Below the pieces are notes generated by a model. The model saw only the letters and a program-made list of their open reading frames with translations. It was not told where the DNA came from and did not search any database. From Polyangia bacterium (GTDB lineage: Bacteria; Myxococcota_A; Polyangia; Nannocystales; Nannocystaceae): DNA of 64,000 bases. Shown piece by piece: positions 42,970-50,746 of the stretch; position 1 is the stretch's first letter, and the number at the start of each line of letters is the position of its first letter. The translations under genes were made by a program, and so were the position numbers. The stretch spans positions 62,001-126,000 of the forward strand of contig JAUHWG010000002.1 in the NCBI GenBank assembly GCA_030424595.1, written 5' to 3'.

Positions 42970-43743
42970 ATGAGCAGAACTTTGCGTCTTGAAGTTGGGA
43001 CAATTATCGCCGCCTTTGCCATCTGCGCGACCGGATGCGGCGAGCACCGCTCGATCGAAGAGTCGTTGAAGACCAACGCCGACGAAGAGTTCCTCAAAAA
43101 CGAGTACAAGCCGAGCCCGAAGAAGCGGCCGCCGGACGGACTCCCGCCGCCCACCGACGCCGAGCTCAAGGCCTGGGACCGCAAGGATCCCGAGGGAGAG
43201 AAGCACCTCTACAAGTTCGACAAGGCGAACCTAAAGAAGATGCTCAACTACTGGGAGGAGCTCGAGTGTCACCGGGAGAAGGTCAAGGAGGAGGGCGAGA
43301 AGGTCTTCGGCGTCGAGCCTGGGACCCCTGAGGACGAGCAGTGGCACCAGTTCAAGCAGGTCTTCATCCCGCAGATCAACACTTGGCAGCAGCGCCTCTT
43401 CGCCAACGAGCCCCGGATCCTCGAGAAGTCCAAGCTCATCGGCCACTTCCTCGAGGGCCATGAGCTGGTCATGCACGGCTACCCCAAGGCCTACAACGAG
43501 AGTGATCGTACCGAGGTCCAGAAGGCCGACGCCCACTGGACGATCATCGAGAACAAGATCACCAAGTACCTGAAGAACATCGGCGGTGAGCTACCGCCGA
43601 AGCCGGACCTCGACAATCCGAAGGAAAAAGAGGCCCACGAGAAGTTCTGCTACAAGGCCCTGCACCCGCCCAAGAACACCGGCAAGGCCAAGAAGGTCAA
43701 GGGCCGCGGCGGCAAGCGCAAGGCCAAGAAGATCGACATGTAG
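42970..43743 (+). CDS. Hypothetical lipoprotein, Lys/Glu-rich
   Basis: The 257-residue protein has a signal peptide and lipobox (VGTIIAAFAICATGC). The body is helical and charged, with KHLYKFDKANLKKMLNYWEELECHREKVKEEGEK and FIPQINTWQQRLFANEPRILEKS. It ends in a strongly basic tail (GRGGKRKAKKIDM). No catalytic or binding motif was recognised. The frame is open far upstream, but the segment before ATG 42970 is antisense and repeat DNA. A CcmH-like gene follows 44 bp later. Confidence 0.75.
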   Translation: MSRTLRLEVGTIIAAFAICATGCGEHRSIEESLKTNADEEFLKNEYKPSPKKRPPDGLPPPTDAELKAWDRKDPEGEKHLYKFDKANLKKMLNYWEELECHREKVKEEGEKVFGVEPGTPEDEQWHQFKQVFIPQINTWQQRLFANEPRILEKSKLIGHFLEGHELVMHGYPKAYNESDRTEVQKADAHWTIIENKITKYLKNIGGELPPKPDLDNPKEKEAHEKFCYKALHPPKNTGKAKKVKGRGGKRKAKKIDM

Positions 43744-43787
43744 CCCCTGACCGGGTCCGCTCGGTCGCCGCGCAGCTCCACAAGCCC

Positions 43788-44228
43788 ATGCAATCTCCGA
43801 CGCAGAGCCCCTCGCCGGAGGCGCAAGAGCTCGTCCTCGAGCTCAGCCACGACCTGATGTCGCCCTACTGTCCGGGGCGGACGATCGCGACCTGTCCGTC
43901 CCCCCAGGCCCGCAAGCTCGAGAACGAGATGCTGGTCAAGGCTGAGGCCGGGATGGATCGCGAGCAGATCGAGGCGGAGCTGGTCGCCCGCTTCCCCGAC
44001 ATTCAGGGGTACGTCGGCCGCCCCGAGCTCCTGTGGGGGTCTGCGATCCTCGCGGTGCTCGCGATCGTCTCGATCGCCTGGGCTGCCCGTCGCTGGATCC
44101 GACAGGGGCAGGAGACGCTCGGAGGTGGAGGGATCGGCGATCCGCTGGGACCTGCGAGCGCTCGGGAGGCGTCGCTGAGCGAAATCGACGCGCTCGAGGA
44201 TGCGCTCGACGGGGTCGACGACTTCTAG
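43788..44228 (+). CDS. CcmH-like cytochrome c maturation protein
   Basis: The 146-residue protein resembles the CcmH/Ccl2 family, which keeps apocytochrome cysteines reduced for haem attachment. LVLELSHDLMSPYCPGRTIATCPSPQARKLENEM carries the two cysteines (C28 and C36) at the place of the family CxxC region. The following EAGMDREQIEAELVARFPD matches the family's GxSxxxIxxxMVxRYG stretch. A membrane helix (LLWGSAILAVLAIVSIAWAARRW) comes next, then an acidic tail. There is no signal peptide and no other ccm gene nearby. Eight residues rather than two separate the cysteines. Confidence 0.72.
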   Translation: MQSPTQSPSPEAQELVLELSHDLMSPYCPGRTIATCPSPQARKLENEMLVKAEAGMDREQIEAELVARFPDIQGYVGRPELLWGSAILAVLAIVSIAWAARRWIRQGQETLGGGGIGDPLGPASAREASLSEIDALEDALDGVDDF

Positions 44229-44421
44229 CGGCCCGCGGTCCACCGCCAGGCTGTCGAGAATGGGGTCCCCAGACCTCTAGGCGCACCTGAGCGCCCCCCC
44301 CACGGCGCGCCCTTGAACGGCTCGGGTGAGGCGTCACCGAGCGCCACGGATCCGTCGTCGCGAGGTCATCAACCCCGTCTTCGGCTTGTCGTCCATCGGC
44401 CGTTCGCGGTACTCCAGTGGG

Positions 44422-46128
44422 GTGATTACGGTAGTGGTTCATGAGAAAGGGGGGCAGACCCAGCGATTCGCCTTCGAGGGGGATAACTTCTCGGTCGGTC
44501 GTGAGGACGACAATGATCTGGTCCTCGATCGGGTGAACGTCTCGAAGCACCACCTCCGTCTTCGCCGGCACGAGGGCAAGATCGAGTGCCTCGATCTCGA
44601 CAGCACCAACGGGACCTACATCAACGGCCGTCGGGTCAGCGCCTCGCGGGTGGTCCGGCGGACCGATCGGGTCTACGTCGGCGACTACATCCTGATGCTC
44701 GAGGGCGATGATCCCAGCATCAGCGCACCGGAGCCGCCAAAGCCGCCGCCGGACTCCAAGAAGGCTCGCCGCCGTGACGATGTCGCCGCCGAGGTCCTGC
44801 CGGACTTCGTCGAGCTCGTCGACGACACCAGCGGCGTCTTCACCTCCGCCCAGCGTGTCCCCGCGGCCGGCGTCGAGAGCACCTACCTCGACCGCATCGC
44901 CAACCAGATCGTCACCTCCGTGCTCCACTCCGTGCCGCGCCTGGATCCCGCCAAGTCGAGCGACATCTACGACGATGACCGCGAGCAGGCCCTGACCGAG
45001 ATCGACGCGATGATCGCGGATCTCCGCGACTCGCTCCAGCTCGACGCCAACGTCGACGTCGCGCCGCTCCGCGAGCGCATCGCCCTCGAGCTGATGGAGT
45101 ACGGTCCGCTCGGCGAGCTGATGCGGGATCCCGAGGTCCGCGAGCTCCAGGTCGTCGGCTCCGGTCCGATCCACGTGATTCGAGAGACAGGTCCGGCCCA
45201 GCGCCTGGACCTGCGCTTCACCAGCGAGAACTCGCTCCAGCTCGCGATCCGCCGGATCGCCCGCAAGCGCGGCCTCCTGGTGGAGGGCGGCCAGATCATC
45301 GAGGGGATCGTCGAGAGCGGCTTCTACCTCTACGCGGTCCTTCCGCCGCACGCGGCCAAGACCTCGGTGCTGAGCCTCCGACGGATCCGGACCGACGCCA
45401 ACAGCCTCGCCGCGCTGGTCCAGGAGCAGGTGCTCAGCCCCGACATGCGCGAGCTTTTGGGGCTGATGCTCCGGGCCTGTCGCCGGGTCGTCGTCTGCGC
45501 CTCGGGTGGGGTCAACCTCGATCGCTTCATGCGGGCCGTGGTCAACGAGGTGCCCGAGGATCTGCGGGTCGCCTGCATCTCCGACACGGGACGTCTGAGC
45601 CACGGGCGCCGCGGCTGGATCCAGGTCCGACGGATCAAGGATCCCGCGGACACGGTCGATCTTTCGAGCGTCCTCGGCGTGCTCCTGCGCGGCGGCCTGG
45701 ACCTCCTCATCAGCCAGCAGTGCGGTCAGCAGGACGCCGGCGCGGTGATCGACGCGATCGCCGGGGCGAGCCGCGGCGCGGTGGTCTCGCTGTGGGGGAT
45801 CAACGGGGCCCACGCCCTCGCGCGCCTGGCCGCCCTCGGGTCGACGATGGCCGGCGGCGCTATCCAACCCTTGACCGTCTCGGTCGCCCACGCGATCGAC
45901 ATCATCATCCGCCTCAACAGCGGCGTGAACGCCGAGGCGATGCAGGTGCTCGAGATCATCGAGCCCCACGTCCACGCCGACGGCACCATCGAGTACCGAC
46001 CGCTCTTCACGGCCGGGAAGGCGAGCGACGGGTCGACGGAGTTCAAGGCGACCCTCTCGTTCAACCGCTATCTCCGGAGCTTGCGCGAGCAGGGGATCGA
46101 CCTGCCGCCGCGCTTCCAGCGGGCCTAG
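44422..46128 (+). CDS. FHA domain fused to a CpaF/TadA-like ATPase domain lacking its P-loop
   Basis: The 568-residue protein has an N-terminal FHA domain (about 12-85, FSVGREDDNDLVLDRVNVSKHHLRL and STNGTYING). A linker follows, then a CpaF-type secretion-ATPase region (about 185-555) recognised by ELMEYGPLGELMRDPEVRELQVVG, VSLWGINGAHALARLAALG and VAHAIDIIIRLNSGVNAEAMQVLEIIE. The Walker A site reads CASGGVNLDRF, with no GK(S/T), and the Walker B region reads LLISQQCGQQDAG with Gln in place of the catalytic Glu. It is thus predicted not to hydrolyse ATP. GTG 44422 is the preferred start. No pilus or secretion genes are adjacent. Confidence 0.85.
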   Translation: MITVVVHEKGGQTQRFAFEGDNFSVGREDDNDLVLDRVNVSKHHLRLRRHEGKIECLDLDSTNGTYINGRRVSASRVVRRTDRVYVGDYILMLEGDDPSISAPEPPKPPPDSKKARRRDDVAAEVLPDFVELVDDTSGVFTSAQRVPAAGVESTYLDRIANQIVTSVLHSVPRLDPAKSSDIYDDDREQALTEIDAMIADLRDSLQLDANVDVAPLRERIALELMEYGPLGELMRDPEVRELQVVGSGPIHVIRETGPAQRLDLRFTSENSLQLAIRRIARKRGLLVEGGQIIEGIVESGFYLYAVLPPHAAKTSVLSLRRIRTDANSLAALVQEQVLSPDMRELLGLMLRACRRVVVCASGGVNLDRFMRAVVNEVPEDLRVACISDTGRLSHGRRGWIQVRRIKDPADTVDLSSVLGVLLRGGLDLLISQQCGQQDAGAVIDAIAGASRGAVVSLWGINGAHALARLAALGSTMAGGAIQPLTVSVAHAIDIIIRLNSGVNAEAMQVLEIIEPHVHADGTIEYRPLFTAGKASDGSTEFKATLSFNRYLRSLREQGIDLPPRFQRA

Positions 46129-46473
46129 CGCCCCGGCGCGGACGACGGCCGCCTCTCGCAGCGCCCGTGTTGTCCTTGCCCCGCCTCGGTCAAGACGACC
46201 GACGTGCGCTGCGAGCGGAGTGGTCGTCCCTTCGTCGTGGCTTCGTCGCGCGACGTCAAGGCCCACGCCGTCCGACGAGCGGGGCCCGTCGGCATGGTGC
46301 TGGCGCCCGGCCGTGCGAGGTCCGTGGGTAAAGTCCCGCGTCGTCGCCTGGCCGCGGTCCATCGTCGGCGCCCGCAGGGCTCTGCGCTCGCCGATCGAGG
46401 CTTCGCCGGAGGGCAGGGGGCGTCCGGGACCTTTTGACTCTGCAGCCAGGAGCCGGGACACTCCGCCCCGCCC
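46129..46473. other. Intergenic region, no gene seen
   Basis: About 345 bp separate the FHA gene from the next gene on the same strand. It is as GC-rich as the coding regions, and frames here have no domain and no signal sequence. No hairpin with a T-run or conserved box was recognised. Confidence 0.45.
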
Positions 46474-47649
46474 ATGGACGACTCGACGGCCCCGACACCA
46501 CGCCTCAAGCCCAGCGCTCGCCGCTCGGTCGAGCTCATCCTCGACCGGATCGAGGATCGACTCCAGGACGCGGACGACGGCTTGCATCGAGTCGGCGCGC
46601 CCGCGTCCCGGGCTGCGCTCGACGCCTCCGGGCTCCCGCTCGCGGCGCAGCTCCTCTGGGAGCGATGGGACGGCCTCGAGTTCGCCTGCGCCGAAGCGCT
46701 GATCCTCCCGCTCGACGATCTGGCCGAAGCGACAGCTTCAGCGCTGAGCGAGGGACGGATCTCCGAGGGCGATCGGGTGATCGGCGAGCGCGGGAGGGAC
46801 CTCTTCGTTCTCGCCGCCGATCCCTTCGCCGAGGGCGCAGACGTGATCCTCGTCGGCGAGGACGGCGGCCGCGTACCCCACTCATCGACGGTCGAACGGC
46901 TCGTGCTGGCGCTCCTCGGCGAGGTCACGATCCTCTACGACGAGGAGGGAGAGTTCCGCGACGATCTCTTCGGCGATGACGGCGAGCTCCTGCCGGCGAT
47001 CGAGCGGCGCCTGCTCAGGCGGCACCTCGACCTCGATCCAGACGCTCCCTTCGCGCGCTTTCGCCTGGCGCTCTCGCTGCGCCGGCACAACGAGCTGCGG
47101 GCCGCGGCCGCGGAGCTCAAGCAGCTCGATCGCCGGGCCCCGGACTTCGCCTGGGGAAACCACGAGCGCGGTCGGGTCGCCCTGCTCCTCGGGGATCGAC
47201 GCGGCGCCAAGCGGGCCTTCGCCAAGGCGGTCGAGCTCGCCGCGATACCGCCGATCGAGCCGGAGCTCCGGACCTACTTTCAGGCCTGGGAGGCGCTCGC
47301 CTCGGAGGGCGAAGAGCGGGCGAGGATCGCAGCCGCGGTCCTGGGGGCGATGCCCTCCTTCGCCGCGGCCCAGGAGGCCGGGATCCGTGAGGCGATCGAG
47401 GACGGCAACGCCGAGGCCGCGCAGGAGCAGCTCGATCTAGGCCTGGCGATCGTCCCGAGCCACCTCGGCCTGCTCAGCCTCAAGGCCGCCGTCCAAGAGC
47501 TCAGCCCGGCTCTGCGGACGCCTCTTCTGGAGGGGTCGACTCCGGAGCTTCCTCCGCGTCGCCCTCTGGAGCCTCAGCGTCCAGCTCCACGGGGGGGAGG
47601 AGGGGAGCGTCGTCGTCGTCCTCATCGTCAAGGGAAGGTTCCTCGATGA
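46474..47649 (+). CDS. SUKH-like / TPR-repeat protein
   Basis: The 391-residue cytoplasmic protein has an N-terminal part (about 55-165) resembling SMI1/KNR4 (SUKH) proteins: LLWERWDGLEFACAEALILPLDDLAEA, then GDRVIGERGRDLFVLAADPF and STVERLVLALL. TPR-like helices follow (about 185-350, DAPFARFRLALSLRRHNELRAAAAELKQLD and HERGRVALLLGDRRGAKRAFAKAVEL). SUKH domains occur in immunity and stress proteins, but no toxin gene is adjacent. The last 50 residues are Pro/Arg/Gly-rich and lie antisense to the tail of the convergent gene (overlap 47501-47649). The true end may therefore be earlier or altered. Confidence 0.72.
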   Translation: MDDSTAPTPRLKPSARRSVELILDRIEDRLQDADDGLHRVGAPASRAALDASGLPLAAQLLWERWDGLEFACAEALILPLDDLAEATASALSEGRISEGDRVIGERGRDLFVLAADPFAEGADVILVGEDGGRVPHSSTVERLVLALLGEVTILYDEEGEFRDDLFGDDGELLPAIERRLLRRHLDLDPDAPFARFRLALSLRRHNELRAAAAELKQLDRRAPDFAWGNHERGRVALLLGDRRGAKRAFAKAVELAAIPPIEPELRTYFQAWEALASEGEERARIAAAVLGAMPSFAAAQEAGIREAIEDGNAEAAQEQLDLGLAIVPSHLGLLSLKAAVQELSPALRTPLLEGSTPELPPRRPLEPQRPAPRGGGGERRRRPHRQGKVPR

Positions 47650-49384
47650 ACTCCTCCTTGGCGGCGGCGGGGGCGACGTAGGGGGCGGGGACCGCAGCGA
47701 TGGTCTCCTTGCCCTCGGCGCCGCCCGGTAGGGTCAGCTCCCAGAGCAGCGGATCACCGCCGGCGTAGCGACCGCGGAGCACCAGGACGGCGCGCTCGGC
47801 CTCGGCGGTCTTCGGCAGATCGCCGACTAGATTGTCCTCGCCGGGGAGGAGCTTGACCTTGCGGCGGACCGTCCGGCGGCCGGCTCCGTCCTGGTGGAGG
47901 AGGAGCAGCTCCGGCTCGACGATCGACGCGTCGAGGACGAAGCCTATCGTCCGCGCGGCGGGGTCGTAGTGGAGCGCCGGCCAGCCGGGGAAGACGAAGT
48001 CGAGCAACGAGCGGGTCGTCGCGGCGGCCTTCGGCAGGAGCACCTGCATCTGGTTGTCGGCGACCGCGTTGTCGATGAAGGCGCGAATTCTGCCCTCCGC
48101 GTCGGTGTCGAAGGCGGCGAGCGGGCGGCCCGTCGCGGACAGGAGGTATCCGCTCTCGGCCGGCCAGGGGCTCAGGCGAGCGCCCTTGGCCTCGATCGGA
48201 TCGATCAGCGCCTCGCCGATGAGCGCACGGGCGGCCTCCTCGGGGTCCGTCTCGGGCTCGATGTAGGCGGGGGAGGGGACCGAAGACTCCGAGAAGAAGC
48301 GGCCGGCGGTGAAGACCCCGAGGCCCTCTTCCTGACCACCCTTGCCCGAGGCGCCGACGAGGTGAGCGACGAGGCTCTCGGCGAGGAGCTTGCCCCGGGC
48401 CTCGCCGATCATCTGCGGGTCATCACTGATCGGCAGATCGCTGCGGCCATAGCGGACCTTGGCGAGCTCCTGGAGGGGCAGGCCGCGATCGCCGGGGGCC
48501 GACGAGAGGGCGCTGAGGAACGCCCCCGCGTCCGCGCGTGCGTGGGCCGGCACCGAGAGGTCCTGGGCCACGTGGAGGAGCGCGCCGACGCAGACCAGCG
48601 CCATCGCCAGGTGGTGGGCGCGGGCCGCCGCGTCCCCCTCGAGGTACGCGCGCTCCAGGTGAGCGTAGAGCCTCGGCGGGGCGATCACGTCGGAGGAGTC
48701 CCTGAGCCAGGCCACCGCCGAAGCGCCGTGTCCGTCGAAGTTCGTCCGGTTGACGGAGCCCGCCAGCGGGGCGCCGTTGCGACGGGCGAGGCGCAGGCGC
48801 AGGATCCAGCGCGGCAGCTCCGGGTCGCTCCAGGAGTCGGCGCCGGGATCCTTGGGATCGATGAAGTGATGGACCTCGCGGGCGGAGGGCGAGAGCTCCG
48901 CGAGCACGCCCAGCTCGATCCAGGCCATGGCGCTCATCTGCCAATGCTCGTCCTCAACGCAGTAGCGCTGGGAGACCGCGGGGGCCTCATCGCCGGGGCA
49001 GCTCCCGGGACCGCCGAGGGGACGCGAGCCGGTCGCGTCGCTCGCCCGCAGGATCGCCGCCTGGAGGAAGCGGCGCTCCCCCGGGGTGAGACGCTCTGGA
49101 TCGATCCGCAGCGGCGTAAACACGCCGCGGGTCAGCTCTGAGCTGGCCATCCACCGCAGGTGCACGGCGCTCCGGCGCAGCGCCGTGTCGACGAGCCCAA
49201 GGTGGGTCTGGGACGGATCCCAAGCGCCGGCGGTCTGCGGCGAGCCGACGCCGGCGAAGAGCGCACCGGCGAGGGCGAGCGCCCTCATCCACGGAGAGCG
49301 CCGTGAGCCGCGTCGCCGGCCCTCCGCCGGGTCAAGACGGTCTGCGAGCGCCTGCGGCCGTAGGGTGGTGCTCTTCGCGATCAT
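47501..49384 (-). CDS. Exported zinc-dependent phospholipase C / P1-nuclease-like protein
   Basis: The 627-residue protein has a signal peptide (MRALALAGALFAGVGSPQTAGA) directly followed by WDPSQTHLGLVDTAL. This fits the plan of zinc phospholipases C and S1/P1 nucleases, in which the mature N-terminal Trp and a nearby His bind zinc. EVHHFIDPKDPGAD and the pair LLHVAQDLSVPAHARADAG (H-x3-D-x4-P-x-H) match their metal motifs. The C-terminal half is beta-rich and ends in a long Asp/Glu/Pro tail. The ATG overlaps the stop of the upstream lipoprotein gene by 4 bp. An in-frame ATG at 49288 would give a tighter signal peptide. Confidence 0.75.
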   Translation of the reverse strand: MIAKSTTLRPQALADRLDPAEGRRRGSRRSPWMRALALAGALFAGVGSPQTAGAWDPSQTHLGLVDTALRRSAVHLRWMASSELTRGVFTPLRIDPERLTPGERRFLQAAILRASDATGSRPLGGPGSCPGDEAPAVSQRYCVEDEHWQMSAMAWIELGVLAELSPSAREVHHFIDPKDPGADSWSDPELPRWILRLRLARRNGAPLAGSVNRTNFDGHGASAVAWLRDSSDVIAPPRLYAHLERAYLEGDAAARAHHLAMALVCVGALLHVAQDLSVPAHARADAGAFLSALSSAPGDRGLPLQELAKVRYGRSDLPISDDPQMIGEARGKLLAESLVAHLVGASGKGGQEEGLGVFTAGRFFSESSVPSPAYIEPETDPEEAARALIGEALIDPIEAKGARLSPWPAESGYLLSATGRPLAAFDTDAEGRIRAFIDNAVADNQMQVLLPKAAATTRSLLDFVFPGWPALHYDPAARTIGFVLDASIVEPELLLLHQDGAGRRTVRRKVKLLPGEDNLVGDLPKTAEAERAVLVLRGRYAGGDPLLWELTLPGGAEGKETIAAVPAPYVAPAAAKEEFIEEPSLDDEDDDDAPLLPPVELDAEAPEGDAEEAPESTPPEEASAEPG

Positions 49385-50610
49385 CGTCCGCCCTCCTGGC
49401 TCTGCGACTGCTCGGATGCGTCGTCGTCGTCGTCGTCGTCGTCGCTCGGGAGATCAAACTCTTCGGCGGGCTCCTCGTCGGGGACCTCGGTCTTGGAGCC
49501 GACCGGAGCGCTGCTGAGCCTGGTGCTGAGGTTGCGCTGGAGCTCCGACGCCATCACCAGCGCGGTCGCAAGATCGGCGCATTGCATGTCGCCGCAGGTC
49601 AGGAGCACGCCGGCCTGGTTCTCGGCGTCGATGAACGCGACGGCGTAGACCCCCTCCGTCTCGAGGGTCCAGGTCTGCTCGGTGATCTCGTCGCCCTTGA
49701 TCGCGCCGACCATCGTCGTCTCGATGGTCTCGATCACCGGGGCCATGCCGCCGGGCGGCGCTTGCCAGACGCGGATGGCGATGTCGTAGGGCTCTCCGCG
49801 CTCGCGGGCTTGGTAGTGAACGCCATGGTAGAAGCTCGTCCGCTCGAGATCGGTCAGCTCGCTGACGTCGAAGCGATCCTGGGTCCGGGTCCGCTGGCGG
49901 ATCTCGTCGGGGGTCATCAGCTGGCTCGCGTCGAGCCAGCCGTCCCCGCCGCGCGCTTCGACCGCGCCCTCGTCGTTCGAGCCGCCGGCTCCGGCGGCCG
50001 CAGGGGCATCCCCGCCGAGCTCCCGGTAGAGGTCCAGGTTCGCGAGCTCCGTCTCCCAGGCGCTGAGGGACTGGATCGTCCGCGGCGGCGCGAGGTAGGC
50101 GAGGTGCTCCGCGTGGGAGTCGCTCTCCCGCCACTTGCGCAGGCTCACCTTGTTCTGCCGGACCGTGAAGTCGGTCCGAGGCGCGCCATCCGGGGTGCTC
50201 TCGGAGCGGTAGCCGACGTAGCCGCGCTTGTAGATCACCAGCGAGAAGGCGACGAGGCGGACGGTCCGACCGCGGACCTTCAGCGGCGCCTTCGGGATGC
50301 GATATCGCCCCGCAGCGTCGGTCTCGGTCTCGTAGACCTCGGACCCGTTGGGGCCGATGAAGCCGTCCCCACGGTCGTAGGACCAGATCGCGACGACGGA
50401 GGCGTTGTCGACCGCCTCGCCGTTGGACTCGTCCAGGACCTGGCCGTCAAAGGGGCCGACCAGGGTGGCGTCTGTGACCTGATCGCGGGCGCCTACGAAG
50501 GTCGCCGGGCGCACCAAAGGAGCGCAGGCGGCGAGCGAAAGGGTGACGAGCGCGACCCGGAGCCCGACGAGCGGGAACAGGTGGGGGTGCTTTGCGGGAG
50601 GGGCGCTCAA
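49381..50610 (-). CDS. Lipoprotein with carboxypeptidase-regulatory-like domain
   Basis: The 409-residue protein has a signal peptide and lipobox (VALVTLSLAAC). A Greek-key domain follows (about 50-135): GPFDGQVLDESNGEAVDNASVVAIW, then VYETETDAAGRYRIPKAPL, then VRLVAFSLVIYKRGYVGY. This is the usual carboxypeptidase-regulatory-like pattern of bacterial surface proteins. The C-terminus has a run of eight Asp encoded by a GTC/GAC microsatellite. It is translationally coupled to the downstream phospholipase-like gene, suggesting a joint surface role. Confidence 0.78.
   Translation of the reverse strand: MSAPPAKHPHLFPLVGLRVALVTLSLAACAPLVRPATFVGARDQVTDATLVGPFDGQVLDESNGEAVDNASVVAIWSYDRGDGFIGPNGSEVYETETDAAGRYRIPKAPLKVRGRTVRLVAFSLVIYKRGYVGYRSESTPDGAPRTDFTVRQNKVSLRKWRESDSHAEHLAYLAPPRTIQSLSAWETELANLDLYRELGGDAPAAAGAGGSNDEGAVEARGGDGWLDASQLMTPDEIRQRTRTQDRFDVSELTDLERTSFYHGVHYQARERGEPYDIAIRVWQAPPGGMAPVIETIETTMVGAIKGDEITEQTWTLETEGVYAVAFIDAENQAGVLLTCGDMQCADLATALVMASELQRNLSTRLSSAPVGSKTEVPDEEPAEEFDLPSDDDDDDDDASEQSQSQEGGR
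49419..49444. repeat. Trinucleotide microsatellite (TCG)8
   Basis: About eight TCG units in a row lie inside the lipoprotein gene and encode poly-Asp on the minus strand. It could vary in length by slippage in steps of one residue. Confidence 0.9.
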
Positions 50611-50746
50611 TTGACGCTCTGCCAGGGGGCCGATACCCTGACGTTCCGTGAGAGCGCGGGTCTATCCCACGCCGTCGACGCTGGCAAGCCTCCGAGGTCA
50701 CGGTCTCGACACAGGCGCAGACGCTTGAGAACAATTGTCGGAGTCG

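Noticed and set aside
41317-43743. An 808-residue open frame on the plus strand
   Set aside because: Only the last 257 residues (from 42970) look like a protein, with a signal peptide and lipobox. The rest is antisense to the exported protein gene and runs through repeat DNA.
43936-46587. An 883-residue open frame on the minus strand
   Set aside because: It is antisense to the FHA/CpaF-like and CcmH-like genes, and its Asp/Arg/Val/Leu-rich composition is the usual shadow of a GC-rich coding frame. No domain was seen.
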